From JABDQA01 sp963824415 (GTDB lineage Bacteria > Desulfobacterota > Desulfobulbia > Desulfobulbales > Desulfocapsaceae), in assembly GCA_963824415.1 (NCBI GenBank), contig CAWGPM010000005.1:62001-126000 (forward strand): a DNA stretch of 64,000 nt, in the 5' to 3' direction. The notes beneath the pieces are model-generated. The model was given only the letters and a program-made list of their open reading frames with translations, had not been told where the DNA came from and searched no databases. The translations under genes were made by a program, and so were the position numbers. Shown here piece by piece: positions 9,081 to 18,890 of the stretch; position 1 is the first letter of the stretch, and the number at the start of each line of letters is the position of its first letter.

Positions 9081-9434
9081 ATGCACGAACTACCGGTTAC
9101 GGAAAAGATACTGACCATCGCCCTGAAACATGCGGATCAGAATGGGGCCAAGATAATCCGCTCGATCACCCTGCACGTCGGCCGGCTGACCGACCTGCAA
9201 GACGAGTGGCTGCAGCACTACTTCGACTATATCAGCAAAGACACCATTGCCCGGAATGCCCGGCTCATCATCGTGCCGGAACCAATCAAACTCCGATGCG
9301 GAGAGTGCGGGACGATAATCGAAACAGAAAAAAGAGATCTGCAAGACATTACGTGTTTCCATTGCGGAACTGACGGAGGGTTTTCGATCATGTCCGGCCG
9401 GGGTTATTATATAGAGGAGATGGAAGTGCAATGA
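9081..9434 (+). CDS. hypA: Hydrogenase maturation nickel-delivery protein HypA
   Basis: Small protein (117 aa) that hands nickel to the [NiFe]-hydrogenase large subunit together with HypB. The N-terminus must be Met-His-Glu because His2 binds Ni; this fixes the start at the ATG at 9081 and not the upstream in-frame ATG at 9048. The zinc site is formed by two CxxC pairs, CGEC and CFHC, in the C-terminal half. Its stop overlaps the hypB start by 4 bp (ATGA), so the two are translationally coupled. No hydrogenase structural genes or hypCDEF are in the window. Confidence 0.95.
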   Translation: MHELPVTEKILTIALKHADQNGAKIIRSITLHVGRLTDLQDEWLQHYFDYISKDTIARNARLIIVPEPIKLRCGECGTIIETEKRDLQDITCFHCGTDGGFSIMSGRGYYIEEMEVQ

Positions 9435-10108
9435 CAGACTCGGTCAAACTCATAAAGGTGAGGGAAAGTATTCAGGCGGACAACGACCAGCTTGCGCAGG
9501 ACCTGAGGAAGCAGCTGAAAGCCGGAAAGACCCTCCTTGTCAACCTCATGTCTTCTCCTGGTGCAGGCAAAACAAGTCTGCTGCTCCAGACCACAGGCAG
9601 GTTAAAAGCTGATTACCGCATGGCAATCATCGAGGCGGATATCGATTCCACAGTCGATGCCGAGCGTCTGGCCGATTCGGGAGTCCAGGCGATCCAGCTT
9701 CAGACGGGCGGCTTTTGTCACCTTGATGTGCCGATGGTCCAGCAGGGCCTCGATTCCCTTGATACCCATGTTCTCGACATCATCTTCATCGAAAATGTCG
9801 GCAACCTTGTCTGCCCTGCGGAGTTTGACACGGGAGCAGCCCTTGACGTGATGATCCTCAGCGTTCCTGAAGGCGACGATAAACCGCTGAAATACCCGCT
9901 GATGTTTTCCAAATGCGACGCTCTCATCGTCAACAAGACCGACTTCCTCGGAACACCGCTCACCGATTTTGATCTGGAATTGCTGGAAAAACGAGTAAGA
10001 AAACTCAACAAAGAGATCAAGATTTTTCCCCTTTCAAGCAGAACCGGCGAAGGAATAGAGGCATGGACAGACTGGCTTGCCGATAAGGCGGCCGAACATA
10101 ATAAGTGA
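9431..10108 (+). CDS. hypB: Hydrogenase nickel incorporation GTPase HypB
   Basis: A 225-aa SIMIBI-class GTPase that powers nickel insertion into [NiFe]-hydrogenase. Seen: P-loop SSPGAGKTS, EADIDS switch, the metal-site motif GGFCHLD, ENVGNLVCPAEFD, and the guanine motif NKTD. It lacks the His-rich N-terminal nickel store found in some HypB proteins. It overlaps hypA by 4 bp and converges with tex about 100 bp away; no terminator is visible between them. Confidence 0.95.
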   Translation: MTDSVKLIKVRESIQADNDQLAQDLRKQLKAGKTLLVNLMSSPGAGKTSLLLQTTGRLKADYRMAIIEADIDSTVDAERLADSGVQAIQLQTGGFCHLDVPMVQQGLDSLDTHVLDIIFIENVGNLVCPAEFDTGAALDVMILSVPEGDDKPLKYPLMFSKCDALIVNKTDFLGTPLTDFDLELLEKRVRKLNKEIKIFPLSSRTGEGIEAWTDWLADKAAEHNK

Positions 10109-10206
10109 GCAGACTCTCGAGGATCTTTAGAATTGCTTAAAACCAAGAGCAGAGGCAGAATTAATCCAGATCTAGTCCTGCAATCTCCCCATATCTGACA
10201 TAAAAA

Positions 10207-12324
10207 CTACACATCCCGCAGCGATAGAGAAATTCGCCCTCGTTTTTCATCAACCTCGATGACTCGAACCATGACCTGCTGACGCACCTTGACTATCTCA
10301 GAAGGGTCCCTGACAAATCGATTCGCCAGTTGACTTATATGGATCAGGCCGTCCTGGTGAACTCCTATATCAACAAAAGCGCCGAACCTGGTTACATTGG
10401 TGACTATTCCCGGAAGTCGCATTCCTGCAATCAAATCGCCCATTGTGTGAACATCTTCGTCGAAGGAGAAAAGAGCGAACGTCTCCCGAGGATCGCGACC
10501 AGGCTTAGCGAGTTCCTCCATGATATCCCGCAGCGTGGGCAATCCCAACGAGTCACTCACATAGTTGTGGATATTCACCTTCTGCCTGGCATCATCACTG
10601 GAGACTAGATCAGCCACTTCGCAGCCGGCATCTGCGGCCATTTTTTTAACAGTTGCATATCTTTCAGGATGGACACCTGAGCCATCCAGTGGATTTTTTG
10701 CATTATGAATACGGAGAAAACCTGCACTCTGCTCAAATGCTTTGGCCCCCAATCGTGGAACCTTTTTTAATTCCTTGCGGCTGGAAAAAGGACCATTCTC
10801 ATTGCGATGCCGGATGATGGAGGCTGCCAGAGATGGTCCAAGCCCTGAAACATAAGTGAGGAGTTCAAGAGAAGCGCTATTCACCTCTACACCAACCGAG
10901 TTCACACAGCTGGATACGACATCCTCCAGGCTTTTCTTCAATTCGGACTGATTAACATCATGCTGATATTGCCCCACACCTATCGATTTAGGATCCAGCC
11001 TGACAAGTTCTGCCAGAGGATCCTGCAACCTTCTGCCGATAGAGATTGCTCCGCGCACGGTAACATCGTGATCAGGGAATTCGCGACGGGCCACCTCTGA
11101 GGCTGAATAGATGGATGCCCCGTCCTCGTTGACCAGAGTTATAACAACCTCCGGCCCCAGTTGAAGCCCGCGCATAAAAGTTTCTGTTTCTCTTCCGGCG
11201 GTACCGTTACCGATACCGATTGCCTCAATTTTAAATTTGTGAAATAGCTCCCGGACAATCCTGGAGGCCTCCTCTTTTCTGCTATCGATGGTCGGGTAGA
11301 TTGTGGTTGAATAAAGCAATTGACCCTGTTCATCCAGACAGACCAGCTTGGCACCGGTTCGAAATCCAGGGTCCAGTGCCATGAGGCGCTTCTGTCCCAA
11401 TGGCGCAGCCAGAAGCAATTCCCTTAGATTCTCAGCAAAGACCTTGATTGCCTCCCGATCCGCCCGTTCTTTGAGGCTATTGCGCAGCTCTTTTTCCAGA
11501 GATGGACCAAGCAATCTTTTATAACTGTCGGCAACGGCCAGCTCAACCTGATTTCCGATTTTGTTTTTGACAAAATGGCTAATCAGAACGGGTAGAACCA
11601 CGTCATCAGGCGGCCTTATGCTCAAGGAAAGTATTTTCTCTTTCTCCCCGCGAAACATTGCCAGCAAGCGGTGGCCTGGCGCCTTTGTTACTGGTTCACT
11701 CCAGTCAAAATAGTCGTGATATTTAGCCCCGATCTGCTGATTCTTTTTTACAACGGTGGATACGATAACAGCCTTTTCATCGTATAGCCTGCGCAAAAGA
11801 ACCCGAATCTTCTGATTCTCATTGATCCATTCAGCAATGATATCTCTCGCTCCTGCAAGTGCATCTTCAACCGACTCGACCCCATTCTCCTCGCTGACAA
11901 AAGCCAAGGCGTTCACATTAGATGTGTCTTGCTTGAAAAGAGTCCGGGCTAATGGTTCCAGGCCCTTTTCACAGGCAATCATCGCCCTTGTGCGTCTCTT
12001 TGGTTTATAAGGTAGGTAGATATCCTCCAGGCCTGCCAGGCTTTCAGCTTGTTCCAGATTGTTTTTTAATTCATCGCTTAACAAATCTCGCTTAGCCAGA
12101 GACTCGATAATGGATTGCCGCCTCTTGTCCAGCTCAGCAAGTCCGACAAGGCGGTCCCTGATTGCCGCGATCTGAACCTCATCCAGAGAGCCGGTGGCTT
12201 CCTTTCTATACCTGGAAATAAAGGGGACGGTGGCGCCGTCTGTGAGCAGGCCAGCAGTAGCCGCTACCTGGGCTGCACGAACCCGAAGTTCCTCGGCAAT
12301 AATTTTCTGGTGCTGTAGATTCAT
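10207..12324 (-). CDS. tex: Tex-family transcription accessory / RNA-binding protein
   Basis: A 705-aa cytosolic nucleic-acid-binding protein, full length for the family. Seen in order: N-terminal helical Tex region, central YqgF/RNase-H-like fold (LMALDPGFRTGAKLVCLD), helix-hairpin-helix region (YVSGLGPSLAASIIRHR, then VPRLGAKAFEQSAGFLRI), and a C-terminal S1 RNA-binding domain (GIVTNVTRFGAFVDIGVHQDG). The exact role is unsettled in the literature; Tex affects transcription and stress survival. It begins 9 bp after the GST gene on the same strand, so the two probably form a transcription unit. Its own ribosome site is weak. Confidence 0.95.
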   Translation of the reverse strand: MNLQHQKIIAEELRVRAAQVAATAGLLTDGATVPFISRYRKEATGSLDEVQIAAIRDRLVGLAELDKRRQSIIESLAKRDLLSDELKNNLEQAESLAGLEDIYLPYKPKRRTRAMIACEKGLEPLARTLFKQDTSNVNALAFVSEENGVESVEDALAGARDIIAEWINENQKIRVLLRRLYDEKAVIVSTVVKKNQQIGAKYHDYFDWSEPVTKAPGHRLLAMFRGEKEKILSLSIRPPDDVVLPVLISHFVKNKIGNQVELAVADSYKRLLGPSLEKELRNSLKERADREAIKVFAENLRELLLAAPLGQKRLMALDPGFRTGAKLVCLDEQGQLLYSTTIYPTIDSRKEEASRIVRELFHKFKIEAIGIGNGTAGRETETFMRGLQLGPEVVITLVNEDGASIYSASEVARREFPDHDVTVRGAISIGRRLQDPLAELVRLDPKSIGVGQYQHDVNQSELKKSLEDVVSSCVNSVGVEVNSASLELLTYVSGLGPSLAASIIRHRNENGPFSSRKELKKVPRLGAKAFEQSAGFLRIHNAKNPLDGSGVHPERYATVKKMAADAGCEVADLVSSDDARQKVNIHNYVSDSLGLPTLRDIMEELAKPGRDPRETFALFSFDEDVHTMGDLIAGMRLPGIVTNVTRFGAFVDIGVHQDGLIHISQLANRFVRDPSEIVKVRQQVMVRVIEVDEKRGRISLSLRDV

Positions 12325-12333
12325 TAAATACCG

Positions 12334-12951
12334 CTACGAGCGCGTTGCATAGTAAGCCACCACACGTGGATCAGCATTGATGCGTTCCTGGTGTTCGAAA
12401 AGACCTGATGCCACTCGCTTTACAATATCTGTCGGAACATAGTCAAGAATTCCAGAGCCCAGCGAGCGGGTCTGAACGAAGGCCCTCAGGTCAGCTACCG
12501 TCAGCTGGTTGTTGGCAAAATACTCGCCACCGCCGCGAATCAAGAGCTGATCAAGGCCCCGCAGAAAGGTTGACAACCAACCATCTACGAGTTTTTCGCG
12601 CGCCAGCTTAAGCTCCTCTTCCGGCAACCCAAATGTTCGAACGACATGGTGGGTGAGATCCTCAAGAGCACCCAATACTTCATCACAATAAAGTGCCTGC
12701 AGATCATCAACAGGATAGAGGCCGGCCATCTTTCCTACGTAGCGACTCATGGCATTGGTTTGGGTTACCTGAGCGCCATCGATTTCAAGTACAGGAACTG
12801 AATTAAAACGTGTGGTCGCCCGCATTTCGCCAAATTCGGCAAACGATATGCGGTTGTCCTCAAAATCTATTCCGGCCGCATGAAAAGCAATTCGGATTGG
12901 CTCAGCACGTCCACCGTCAATATCGAAATAGGTAAGTTTGTAGCTTGGCAT
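12334..12951 (-). CDS. Glutathione S-transferase (sigma-like)
   Basis: A 205-aa protein with the N-terminal thioredoxin-fold glutathione-binding half (YKLTYFDIDGGRAEPIRIAF, with the catalytic-type Tyr near residue 8, then SVPVLEIDG and the QTNAMSRYVG motif that contacts the glutathione gamma-Glu) and an all-helical C-terminal half ending in a typical NADPRVVAYYA tail. This pattern matches sigma-type GSTs, which are more usual in eukaryotes and some proteobacteria. The start has AAGGAG. It lies upstream of tex in the same direction. Confidence 0.9.
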   Translation of the reverse strand: MPSYKLTYFDIDGGRAEPIRIAFHAAGIDFEDNRISFAEFGEMRATTRFNSVPVLEIDGAQVTQTNAMSRYVGKMAGLYPVDDLQALYCDEVLGALEDLTHHVVRTFGLPEEELKLAREKLVDGWLSTFLRGLDQLLIRGGGEYFANNQLTVADLRAFVQTRSLGSGILDYVPTDIVKRVASGLFEHQERINADPRVVAYYATRS

Positions 12952-13116
12952 TGGAGAATCTCCTTATTTTATCGTGATTGCTTTGTGCAGATTGCTGCCT
13001 GACGTTTGTTAAGATTTGTGAAGTGACTCCATGGTGAACTTCTGCAGAACGCGAAACACACTTGTAGCCTGATGAGGCAAGTTTACCTGCGCTTGAAATT
13101 TATCACCTGGATTGCA

Positions 13117-15351
13117 TTATCTTGTCTTGTCCCCTGCCAGCTGTTGCTGAAGGCTCTGCGGGTCGGTGACCGGTATCTTGCAGATAAAATCAGTGCAGAC
13201 ATAAGCCGCCGCCATATCATCAATCGCACTGACAGACTCCAGAAAGGGTAATTTTTCAGAGAGATAGGCCTGATTTTCCCCACCGTCTGCCAACAGAACC
13301 AGACGGGCAGGATCGAAATTCTTTTCAACCACATCAAGAAGAGCCTGGGTGTCTTGACCATCTCTATTACCGGCTATCACTACCTGAGTAGGTTTTGTCC
13401 TGAGTCTTTTCCAGGCGGTAAGCATCAGAGGTAAAGCCGGAGGATATTGATTTATCGTGTCGCTGAAGGACTCAATCAGGCGGCGGGTCTGTTCAAGCCA
13501 TTGCGGGTTGTTCCGCAGTTGTCCCAGAAGTAATAGATTTAGCGCGGCCACGGAATTCCCCGCGGGTTCTGCACCGTCATATTCAGCCCTCATCCTCACT
13601 TTGAGGGTGGGATCGTCGACGCTGTCAAAAAAATAGCCGCCATCTTCATTCCAGAACAGCTCCATCTGTTTCTGCGTCAATTCGGTCGCCCATTTCAACC
13701 ATTTGGGATCGTGGCTCGCCTGATACAACTGGAGCAATCCTGCAACCAAATAGGTGTAATCGTGAAGTTGCCCCGGCAGACCGGCTTCCCCGTTTCGATA
13801 CCGACGATACAAGGACTGCGACCCCTCATCGTAGAGATGTTGTTTGGTAAATGAGGCGGTCTGCAGGGCTGCCTCAAGCAGGTGCGGTTCCTGCAGAATC
13901 ATGCTGCCTCTTGCCAGTGCTCCTATAGCTTGACCATTCCAGCCAGTAATGACTTTATCATCAAGATGGGGCCGTCTGCGCAGCTCCCTAGTCTTCAACA
14001 ATTTTGCCTTTGAGGAATCGATACTTTGTTTAACCAACTCCTTGTCCAGGCCGAGAGCAGCCGAAGACTGATCTGTATCATGTCTGCGGTGCAGGATATT
14101 TCTGCCGGTAAACTCAGCAGCCGGATCCTGCTCAACGTTGCCATACTCCTTTACCCCATAGCTGTAATTAAAGATATTGGCGGCTTCAACTCCAAGTTCT
14201 TTGACAATCTCTTCTTGAGTCCATAGATAGAATGCCCCTTCTCCATGCTCCCCCGGAGCATATGGATTTTCACTGTCAGCATCTTCAGCAGAATAGAATC
14301 CTCCGCCCGGATCACGCAGATCTCGCAGGAGATAGGCAAATATCTCATGAGCCGCCTGCGAGTAGCTCTCGTCCCCCGCTATCTGGTAGGCATCAAGATA
14401 GGTGTTGGCGAGCTGGGTCTGGTCGTAGAGCATCTTTTCAAAGTGTGGCACAAACCAGTGATTGTCGACGGAATAACGATGAAAACCTCCACCCAGCTGA
14501 TCATTCATGCCGCCCGCAGCCATTTTATCAAGGGTATGCAGGGCCATTTGTTTTGCCTTGACCACCCCAGTTGTTAAGTAATAGTCAAAAAGAAAAGAGA
14601 GCACCACCGGTCGAGGAAATTTGGGCGACTTTCCGAAGCCGCCTTCTTCCGCATCGTAGGTTTTTTCTAACATCTCGTAGCCCAGCGTGATGACCTTATC
14701 ATCTAACAGTTCAGAAGAGGAGCCGGCAGCTTTCTCAAGAGTAGCTACCATTTGTCCTGCGGCTCGCTCAATATCGTCCCTCTTCTCGATCCAGGCTCTG
14801 TTGATAGCGGTCAACAATTCCTTGAAGCCGGGACGATTATAGGCTGATTCCGGAGGGAAATAAGTACCTGCGTAGAAAGGGCTGCCGTCGGGCAGAAGAA
14901 ATACGGACATTGGCCAGCCTCCCCCACCCGTCATTGCCTGTGTCGCAGTCATATACATCTGATCAATGTCAGGTCTCTCCTCCCTGTCCACTTTGATACT
15001 GACAAAATGCTGGTTGAGCAGGGCTGCCACCTCATTACTCTCAAATGACTCATGGGCCATTACATGACACCAATGACAGGTTGAATAACCGATAGAGAGG
15101 AAAATCGGTTTGTCCGTTTGCTTGGCTAAACTAAAAGCCTCTTCCCCCCATGGATACCAATCAACGGGGTTGAAAGCGTGCTGCAACAGATAAGGGCTCT
15201 TTTCATGTATCAATTTGTTTGGTTTTTCTCCTGCATCCAGTCTGCTCTGAATCTGATACTGGATTTTGTTATTACCATTTTGGGAATTTACAGGAGCAAT
15301 ACTGCCTGGAATAATCATAATCGCTGCAATAGTTAACGTTGGCCAATTCAT
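13117..15351 (-). CDS. DUF255 thioredoxin-domain protein (YyaL/SSP411 family), exported
   Basis: A 744-aa protein. The N-terminal thioredoxin-like domain carries the family sequence NKLIHEKSPYLLQHAFNPVDW and a CHWC active-site-like motif (C92, C95); the rest is an alpha/alpha toroid like that of N-acylglucosamine epimerases. A hydrophobic leader at residues 1-23 suggests export, whereas many family members are cytosolic. Function is unknown; redox or sugar-related roles have been proposed for relatives. The start has AAGGTG. It lies 165 bp upstream of the GST gene on the same strand. Confidence 0.9.
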   Translation of the reverse strand: MNWPTLTIAAIMIIPGSIAPVNSQNGNNKIQYQIQSRLDAGEKPNKLIHEKSPYLLQHAFNPVDWYPWGEEAFSLAKQTDKPIFLSIGYSTCHWCHVMAHESFESNEVAALLNQHFVSIKVDREERPDIDQMYMTATQAMTGGGGWPMSVFLLPDGSPFYAGTYFPPESAYNRPGFKELLTAINRAWIEKRDDIERAAGQMVATLEKAAGSSSELLDDKVITLGYEMLEKTYDAEEGGFGKSPKFPRPVVLSFLFDYYLTTGVVKAKQMALHTLDKMAAGGMNDQLGGGFHRYSVDNHWFVPHFEKMLYDQTQLANTYLDAYQIAGDESYSQAAHEIFAYLLRDLRDPGGGFYSAEDADSENPYAPGEHGEGAFYLWTQEEIVKELGVEAANIFNYSYGVKEYGNVEQDPAAEFTGRNILHRRHDTDQSSAALGLDKELVKQSIDSSKAKLLKTRELRRRPHLDDKVITGWNGQAIGALARGSMILQEPHLLEAALQTASFTKQHLYDEGSQSLYRRYRNGEAGLPGQLHDYTYLVAGLLQLYQASHDPKWLKWATELTQKQMELFWNEDGGYFFDSVDDPTLKVRMRAEYDGAEPAGNSVAALNLLLLGQLRNNPQWLEQTRRLIESFSDTINQYPPALPLMLTAWKRLRTKPTQVVIAGNRDGQDTQALLDVVEKNFDPARLVLLADGGENQAYLSEKLPFLESVSAIDDMAAAYVCTDFICKIPVTDPQSLQQQLAGDKTR

Positions 15352-15456
15352 TTGACATCACCTTAGTTCACCACAATAGCTACAATGTGGTGGTGACGTG
15401 ATAGGAAGTCAAATAAGTTCCGGATTACTTTCTAATACGAAAGAGAAAAAATCCGG

Positions 15457-15510
15457 CTAGAAGCACCGGTTACCCGGATCTCTTCAGTCTTACCGGTGAT
15501 TGCCTTCTAG
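15457..15510. repeat. Bulged inverted repeat in the DUF255-sulfatase spacer
   Basis: CTAGAAG-CACCGGT (15457-15470) pairs with ACCGGTG...CTTCTAG (15492-15510) with a small bulge. It lies in the 600-bp spacer 15352-15905, which otherwise shows no gene. It may be a folded leader RNA of the DUF255 gene or a remnant; function unknown. Confidence 0.35.
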
Positions 15511-15905
15511 TGTAAGAAAATTAAAGATAAACAGAGGAACAGTCTAAAGTTTCGACATCACATACATTGATGAGATTGGCAGGCCAAGCAATAGAGAGCC
15601 TGATATCGAAATATTTGGCTTTTACAAGACATCTGCTCTGGTATGATAAGACGTAAATAACTTCTTCGTTTCGTGCCCACTCTTAGAGCAACTGAGGATA
15701 ATGCCCCCCTTCTTTTCAGATTGATAGACTTTTGTTTCGTCCTCGCTGTCTATCAGGAATAGCCCTAACCAAGGGTGTGTTCCCTCAAACCGCAAAGCTA
15801 CAGTAGGAATGTAAGCTTATGAAATATTACAGAAAGTAAGATGTTTGAAGTGGCAATGTTAACGATTTCGATAACCTGCCGGGGAAAAATTATTGCGTCA
15901 GCACC

Positions 15906-15938
15906 GCGATTCATGGCGACTGCGTCGCCATGAATCGC
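15906..15938 (-). terminator. Perfect 15-bp hairpin after the arylsulfatase gene
   Basis: GCGATTCATGGCGAC pairs perfectly with GTCGCCATGAATCGC around a 3-nt loop, 22 bp after the arylsulfatase stop. On the minus strand the hairpin is followed by a weakly U-rich AATAATTTTT about 15 nt on. It probably ends or protects that mRNA. Confidence 0.6.
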
Positions 15939-15959
15939 CCGGGGGTGGATCACTGATTA

Positions 15960-17618
15960 CTAATTTCCGGTGGGAATCGGAATCTTGACGCCCTCCTTCT
16001 CGAGCTGTTCGCGGATGTGCATAAAGCGGAAGTAGGAGCTGAGCGTGATCGGGCCCGAGTAAGCCGCACTCTGCATCGGCCGGGGCGGGTACTTCACGTA
16101 GGTTTCCATCTTCTTTTTGATCGCCTCGCTGATCGTCACCAGTGTCCAGGTTCGCTCTGTATAGTTGTTCATGAAGATATCGTAGCGCTCCTGCGGATCC
16201 TGCCAGAGGTCGAAGACCTGGGGCACTGTAGCGACATACGACTCCGGACCCTTCCAACCAAGATTGCTATCCACGGCTAGGCCACCCGTTGCCTGGCCGT
16301 TGTCGCCGCGCAGATTGAACACGGCCTTGTAGTTTCCGACACGTGCGGCGCCGGGCGTCAGCTCATTCTCGGTGAAGTAGAACCACTCGTTCCGCTCACT
16401 CTTGCCGGTGCCGAACAGGACGGGCGACATGTCGTAGCTATCGAAGATGATGGGCTTACCCTCGCGGTCGTTTTCCGGCAGTTTGACCCCGGCAACGGCG
16501 GCGAACGTGGCCATCAGGTCAAGGCCGCCGAGGATGTCGTGGTTCTTCGCACCGGCCTTGATCTTACCCGGCATCCAGGCGATCGCCGGAACCCGGTTGC
16601 CACCCTCACGCTCAGTACCCTTGGTGCCGCGGAACGGCGTGTACCCGGCGTCCGGGTAGACGTCCTGCCAGGCGCCATTGTCGGTGGTGTAGAAGACCAG
16701 CGTGTTCTTGTCGAGACCGAGTTCGCGCACCTTGTCCATGATCCGCCCGATTCTTGAATCCAGCTCCACGACCGAATCCGCATACTTGCTCTTCGACAGA
16801 GATTTGTGTTCGTAGTCAGGGTGCGGCATGTTCGGCTGGTGCACCTTCATGAAGTTGATGTTCATGAAGAACGGGGCCTCCGACTTCGATGCTTTGTCCA
16901 GATAGTCGAGGGACGCCTTCTCCACGTAGCCGTCGAAGAACGGAATTCCGACGACGCCATTCGGGTACTCATCCGTGCTTGCATCAGGCGTATCGACGTA
17001 CTGGCCGTTGATCGCAAATTCCTCAACCGGCTTCTCGCCTGCATTCGCTGACAACGCACCCTTGGTCACCTTCTTGAACATGGCGCGCAGCTCCGGACTC
17101 ATGTCGGGGAACCACGTCGGATCCGCATAGGTGTAGGCGTTGAGGTGATAGAGGCCGGCATACTTCATCTCGTCGTAGCCCTGCGCGTTGGGCAGCGCGT
17201 AGTCGTCCTCGCCGAGGTGCCACTTGCCGGTGAAGAAGGTGTTGTAGCCCGCGGTCTTCAGCACCGAGGCCAGCGTCCACTCGGCGGCCGGCAGTCCCCC
17301 GCCCTGACCCTGAAAGGCCACGGTGGTCATGCCGCTGCGGTTCGGGATACGCCCGGTCTGCATCGCCGCCCGGCCGGGTGTGCAGCTCGGCTGAGCGTAG
17401 AACGTAAACAGCGTCATTCCATCGCTCGCCAAACGGTCGATATTCGGCGTAGGCATGCCGCGCCCTTCACCACCACCATAGGGGCCGAGATCACCGTAAC
17501 CGGTGTCGTCAGACACGATGAGTATGATATTGGGTTTGTCGGCGGCAATTGCTGAGCCGACCGTCAAGGCGATAACAAGAGCAAACGCCAAAGGATGCAA
17601 TACAAGATTCTTTTTCAT
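15960..17618 (-). CDS. Arylsulfatase (formylglycine-dependent, exported)
   Basis: A 552-aa type I sulfatase that cleaves sulfate esters outside the cytoplasm. A signal peptide covers about residues 1-25 (ends SAIAA). Metal Asp pair in IVSDDTGYGDLG (D37, D38); the sulfatase signature SCTPGR places the Cys to be converted to formylglycine at residue 79; GKWHLGE and FYTTDNG complete the active site. The start at 17618 follows AAGGAG. GC content and codon use are clearly higher than in the flanking genes, which suggests horizontal transfer. No formylglycine-generating enzyme is in the window, so maturation depends on genes elsewhere. Confidence 0.93.
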   Translation of the reverse strand: MKKNLVLHPLAFALVIALTVGSAIAADKPNIILIVSDDTGYGDLGPYGGGEGRGMPTPNIDRLASDGMTLFTFYAQPSCTPGRAAMQTGRIPNRSGMTTVAFQGQGGGLPAAEWTLASVLKTAGYNTFFTGKWHLGEDDYALPNAQGYDEMKYAGLYHLNAYTYADPTWFPDMSPELRAMFKKVTKGALSANAGEKPVEEFAINGQYVDTPDASTDEYPNGVVGIPFFDGYVEKASLDYLDKASKSEAPFFMNINFMKVHQPNMPHPDYEHKSLSKSKYADSVVELDSRIGRIMDKVRELGLDKNTLVFYTTDNGAWQDVYPDAGYTPFRGTKGTEREGGNRVPAIAWMPGKIKAGAKNHDILGGLDLMATFAAVAGVKLPENDREGKPIIFDSYDMSPVLFGTGKSERNEWFYFTENELTPGAARVGNYKAVFNLRGDNGQATGGLAVDSNLGWKGPESYVATVPQVFDLWQDPQERYDIFMNNYTERTWTLVTISEAIKKKMETYVKYPPRPMQSAAYSGPITLSSYFRFMHIREQLEKEGVKIPIPTGN

Positions 17619-18225
17619 TGCGGACTCCTTTTGTTTAGTTATGGATGCAATCAATGCGTGGTGGCCAGAATACATCGCTATCCAAAGGCAACAGAAAAAA
17701 GAGACACTTTTAGCAATGTATTAATCGAGTCTTATATTACTCCATTTGTTCGTGTCAATAGCATAGTTCTATGCCTTTACTCACATTTATTTTTCCTATA
17801 GATATAAAAGCTTGGAAGTTCAGAGGGATGAGATATTTTTGGGCAATATTGAGTAAAAATAAATAGAGGGTTACGGTACCTTTTCCCTGATAAGTTGATG
17901 TCAGCGACTGAGCATTGAACTTGACATTGCCACGAAGCCAATGAACGTTACCCTCAAGGTCATCGAAAGTTGATAGTTTATCTCTGATCTTAAATGACCA
18001 GGGTCGATAATCGATTAACTATTCCAGCCACTCCCCCTTTATTCTACAGTGGTTATATTCTGATTGTATCAATTGAATCTCACAATCATTTGACTACTAC
18101 TGAGCGAGTGATAAAAAAATGTCCTATTTTTAAGGCACTCATATAATGAACTGAAAGCTGTTTTATAACAAAATAGTTGTGGTTCTTGACTTCCTGATTG
18201 ATTGGACAGAGGAAGGAGCAAACAA
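17619..18225. other. Gene-free spacer, ~600 bp
   Basis: AT-rich DNA between divergent arylsulfatase and DsrE-like genes. It must hold both promoters. I see no RNA gene, repeat copy or convincing operator. Confidence 0.5.
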
Positions 18226-18804
18226 ATGGAAAATGACGCTATTAATGATCAGGCAAAAAACCTAACGGTTTCTGATGAAATTTCTACGAAAGTGAAAGAA
18301 CTTGAAAATCGTATTGCAGCTCTTGAAAAAAAAGACGATCACCTGACCCTCGTATTGTTCAGTGGTGATTTCGACAAAGCCATGGCGGCCTTTATCATTG
18401 CAAACGGTGGTATAGCTATGGATATGAAGGTCACTATTTTTGCAACCTTTTGGGGGTTGGATGTCTTGAAAAAATCGTCTTTCAATACAGCCGGAAGAGG
18501 ATTTCTTGAAAAAATGGTGCTTGCAATGCGACCGAAAGGTGCCGGAAAACTGGGTACTTCGAAAATGAATTTCGGAGGTATCGGACCCAAGCTGTTTAAG
18601 TTTATGATGAAGAGCAAGAACATAGAACAGCTTGAGTCACTTATAAAAATGGCTCAGGAGTATGGTGTAAGGATTATTGCATGCCAGATGACTGTTGATC
18701 TTATGGGGCTAAAATCATCGGATTTGATAGATGGTGTAGAGTCTGGAGGAGTGGCAGCCTTTCTTGCGAGCTCTTCTCATTCGAACACAACTCTGTTTAT
18801 ATAG
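18226..18804 (+). CDS. DsrE/DsrF/DrsH-like family protein
   Basis: A 192-aa protein. The N-terminal ~45 residues are charged and helical (coiled-coil-like ELENRIAALEKK). The rest is a DsrE-like fold with LTLVLFSGDFDKAMAAFIIA, VTIFATFWGLDVL, and the conserved Cys in IIACQMTVDLMGL. This subfamily (peroxiredoxin-family label in many genomes) is linked to sulfur trafficking, but the exact reaction is unknown. The start at 18226 follows GGAAGGAG. It is monocistronic, and no sulfur-oxidation genes lie nearby. Confidence 0.85.
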   Translation: MENDAINDQAKNLTVSDEISTKVKELENRIAALEKKDDHLTLVLFSGDFDKAMAAFIIANGGIAMDMKVTIFATFWGLDVLKKSSFNTAGRGFLEKMVLAMRPKGAGKLGTSKMNFGGIGPKLFKFMMKSKNIEQLESLIKMAQEYGVRIIACQMTVDLMGLKSSDLIDGVESGGVAAFLASSSHSNTTLFI

Positions 18805-18890
18805 CTCCTTTGTCCAACGATTAAATAACGGCTATATCTGAGATTTTAAAAGGTACTCTTAATTTGTAGACTGATCCTCAACTCGAAGAT

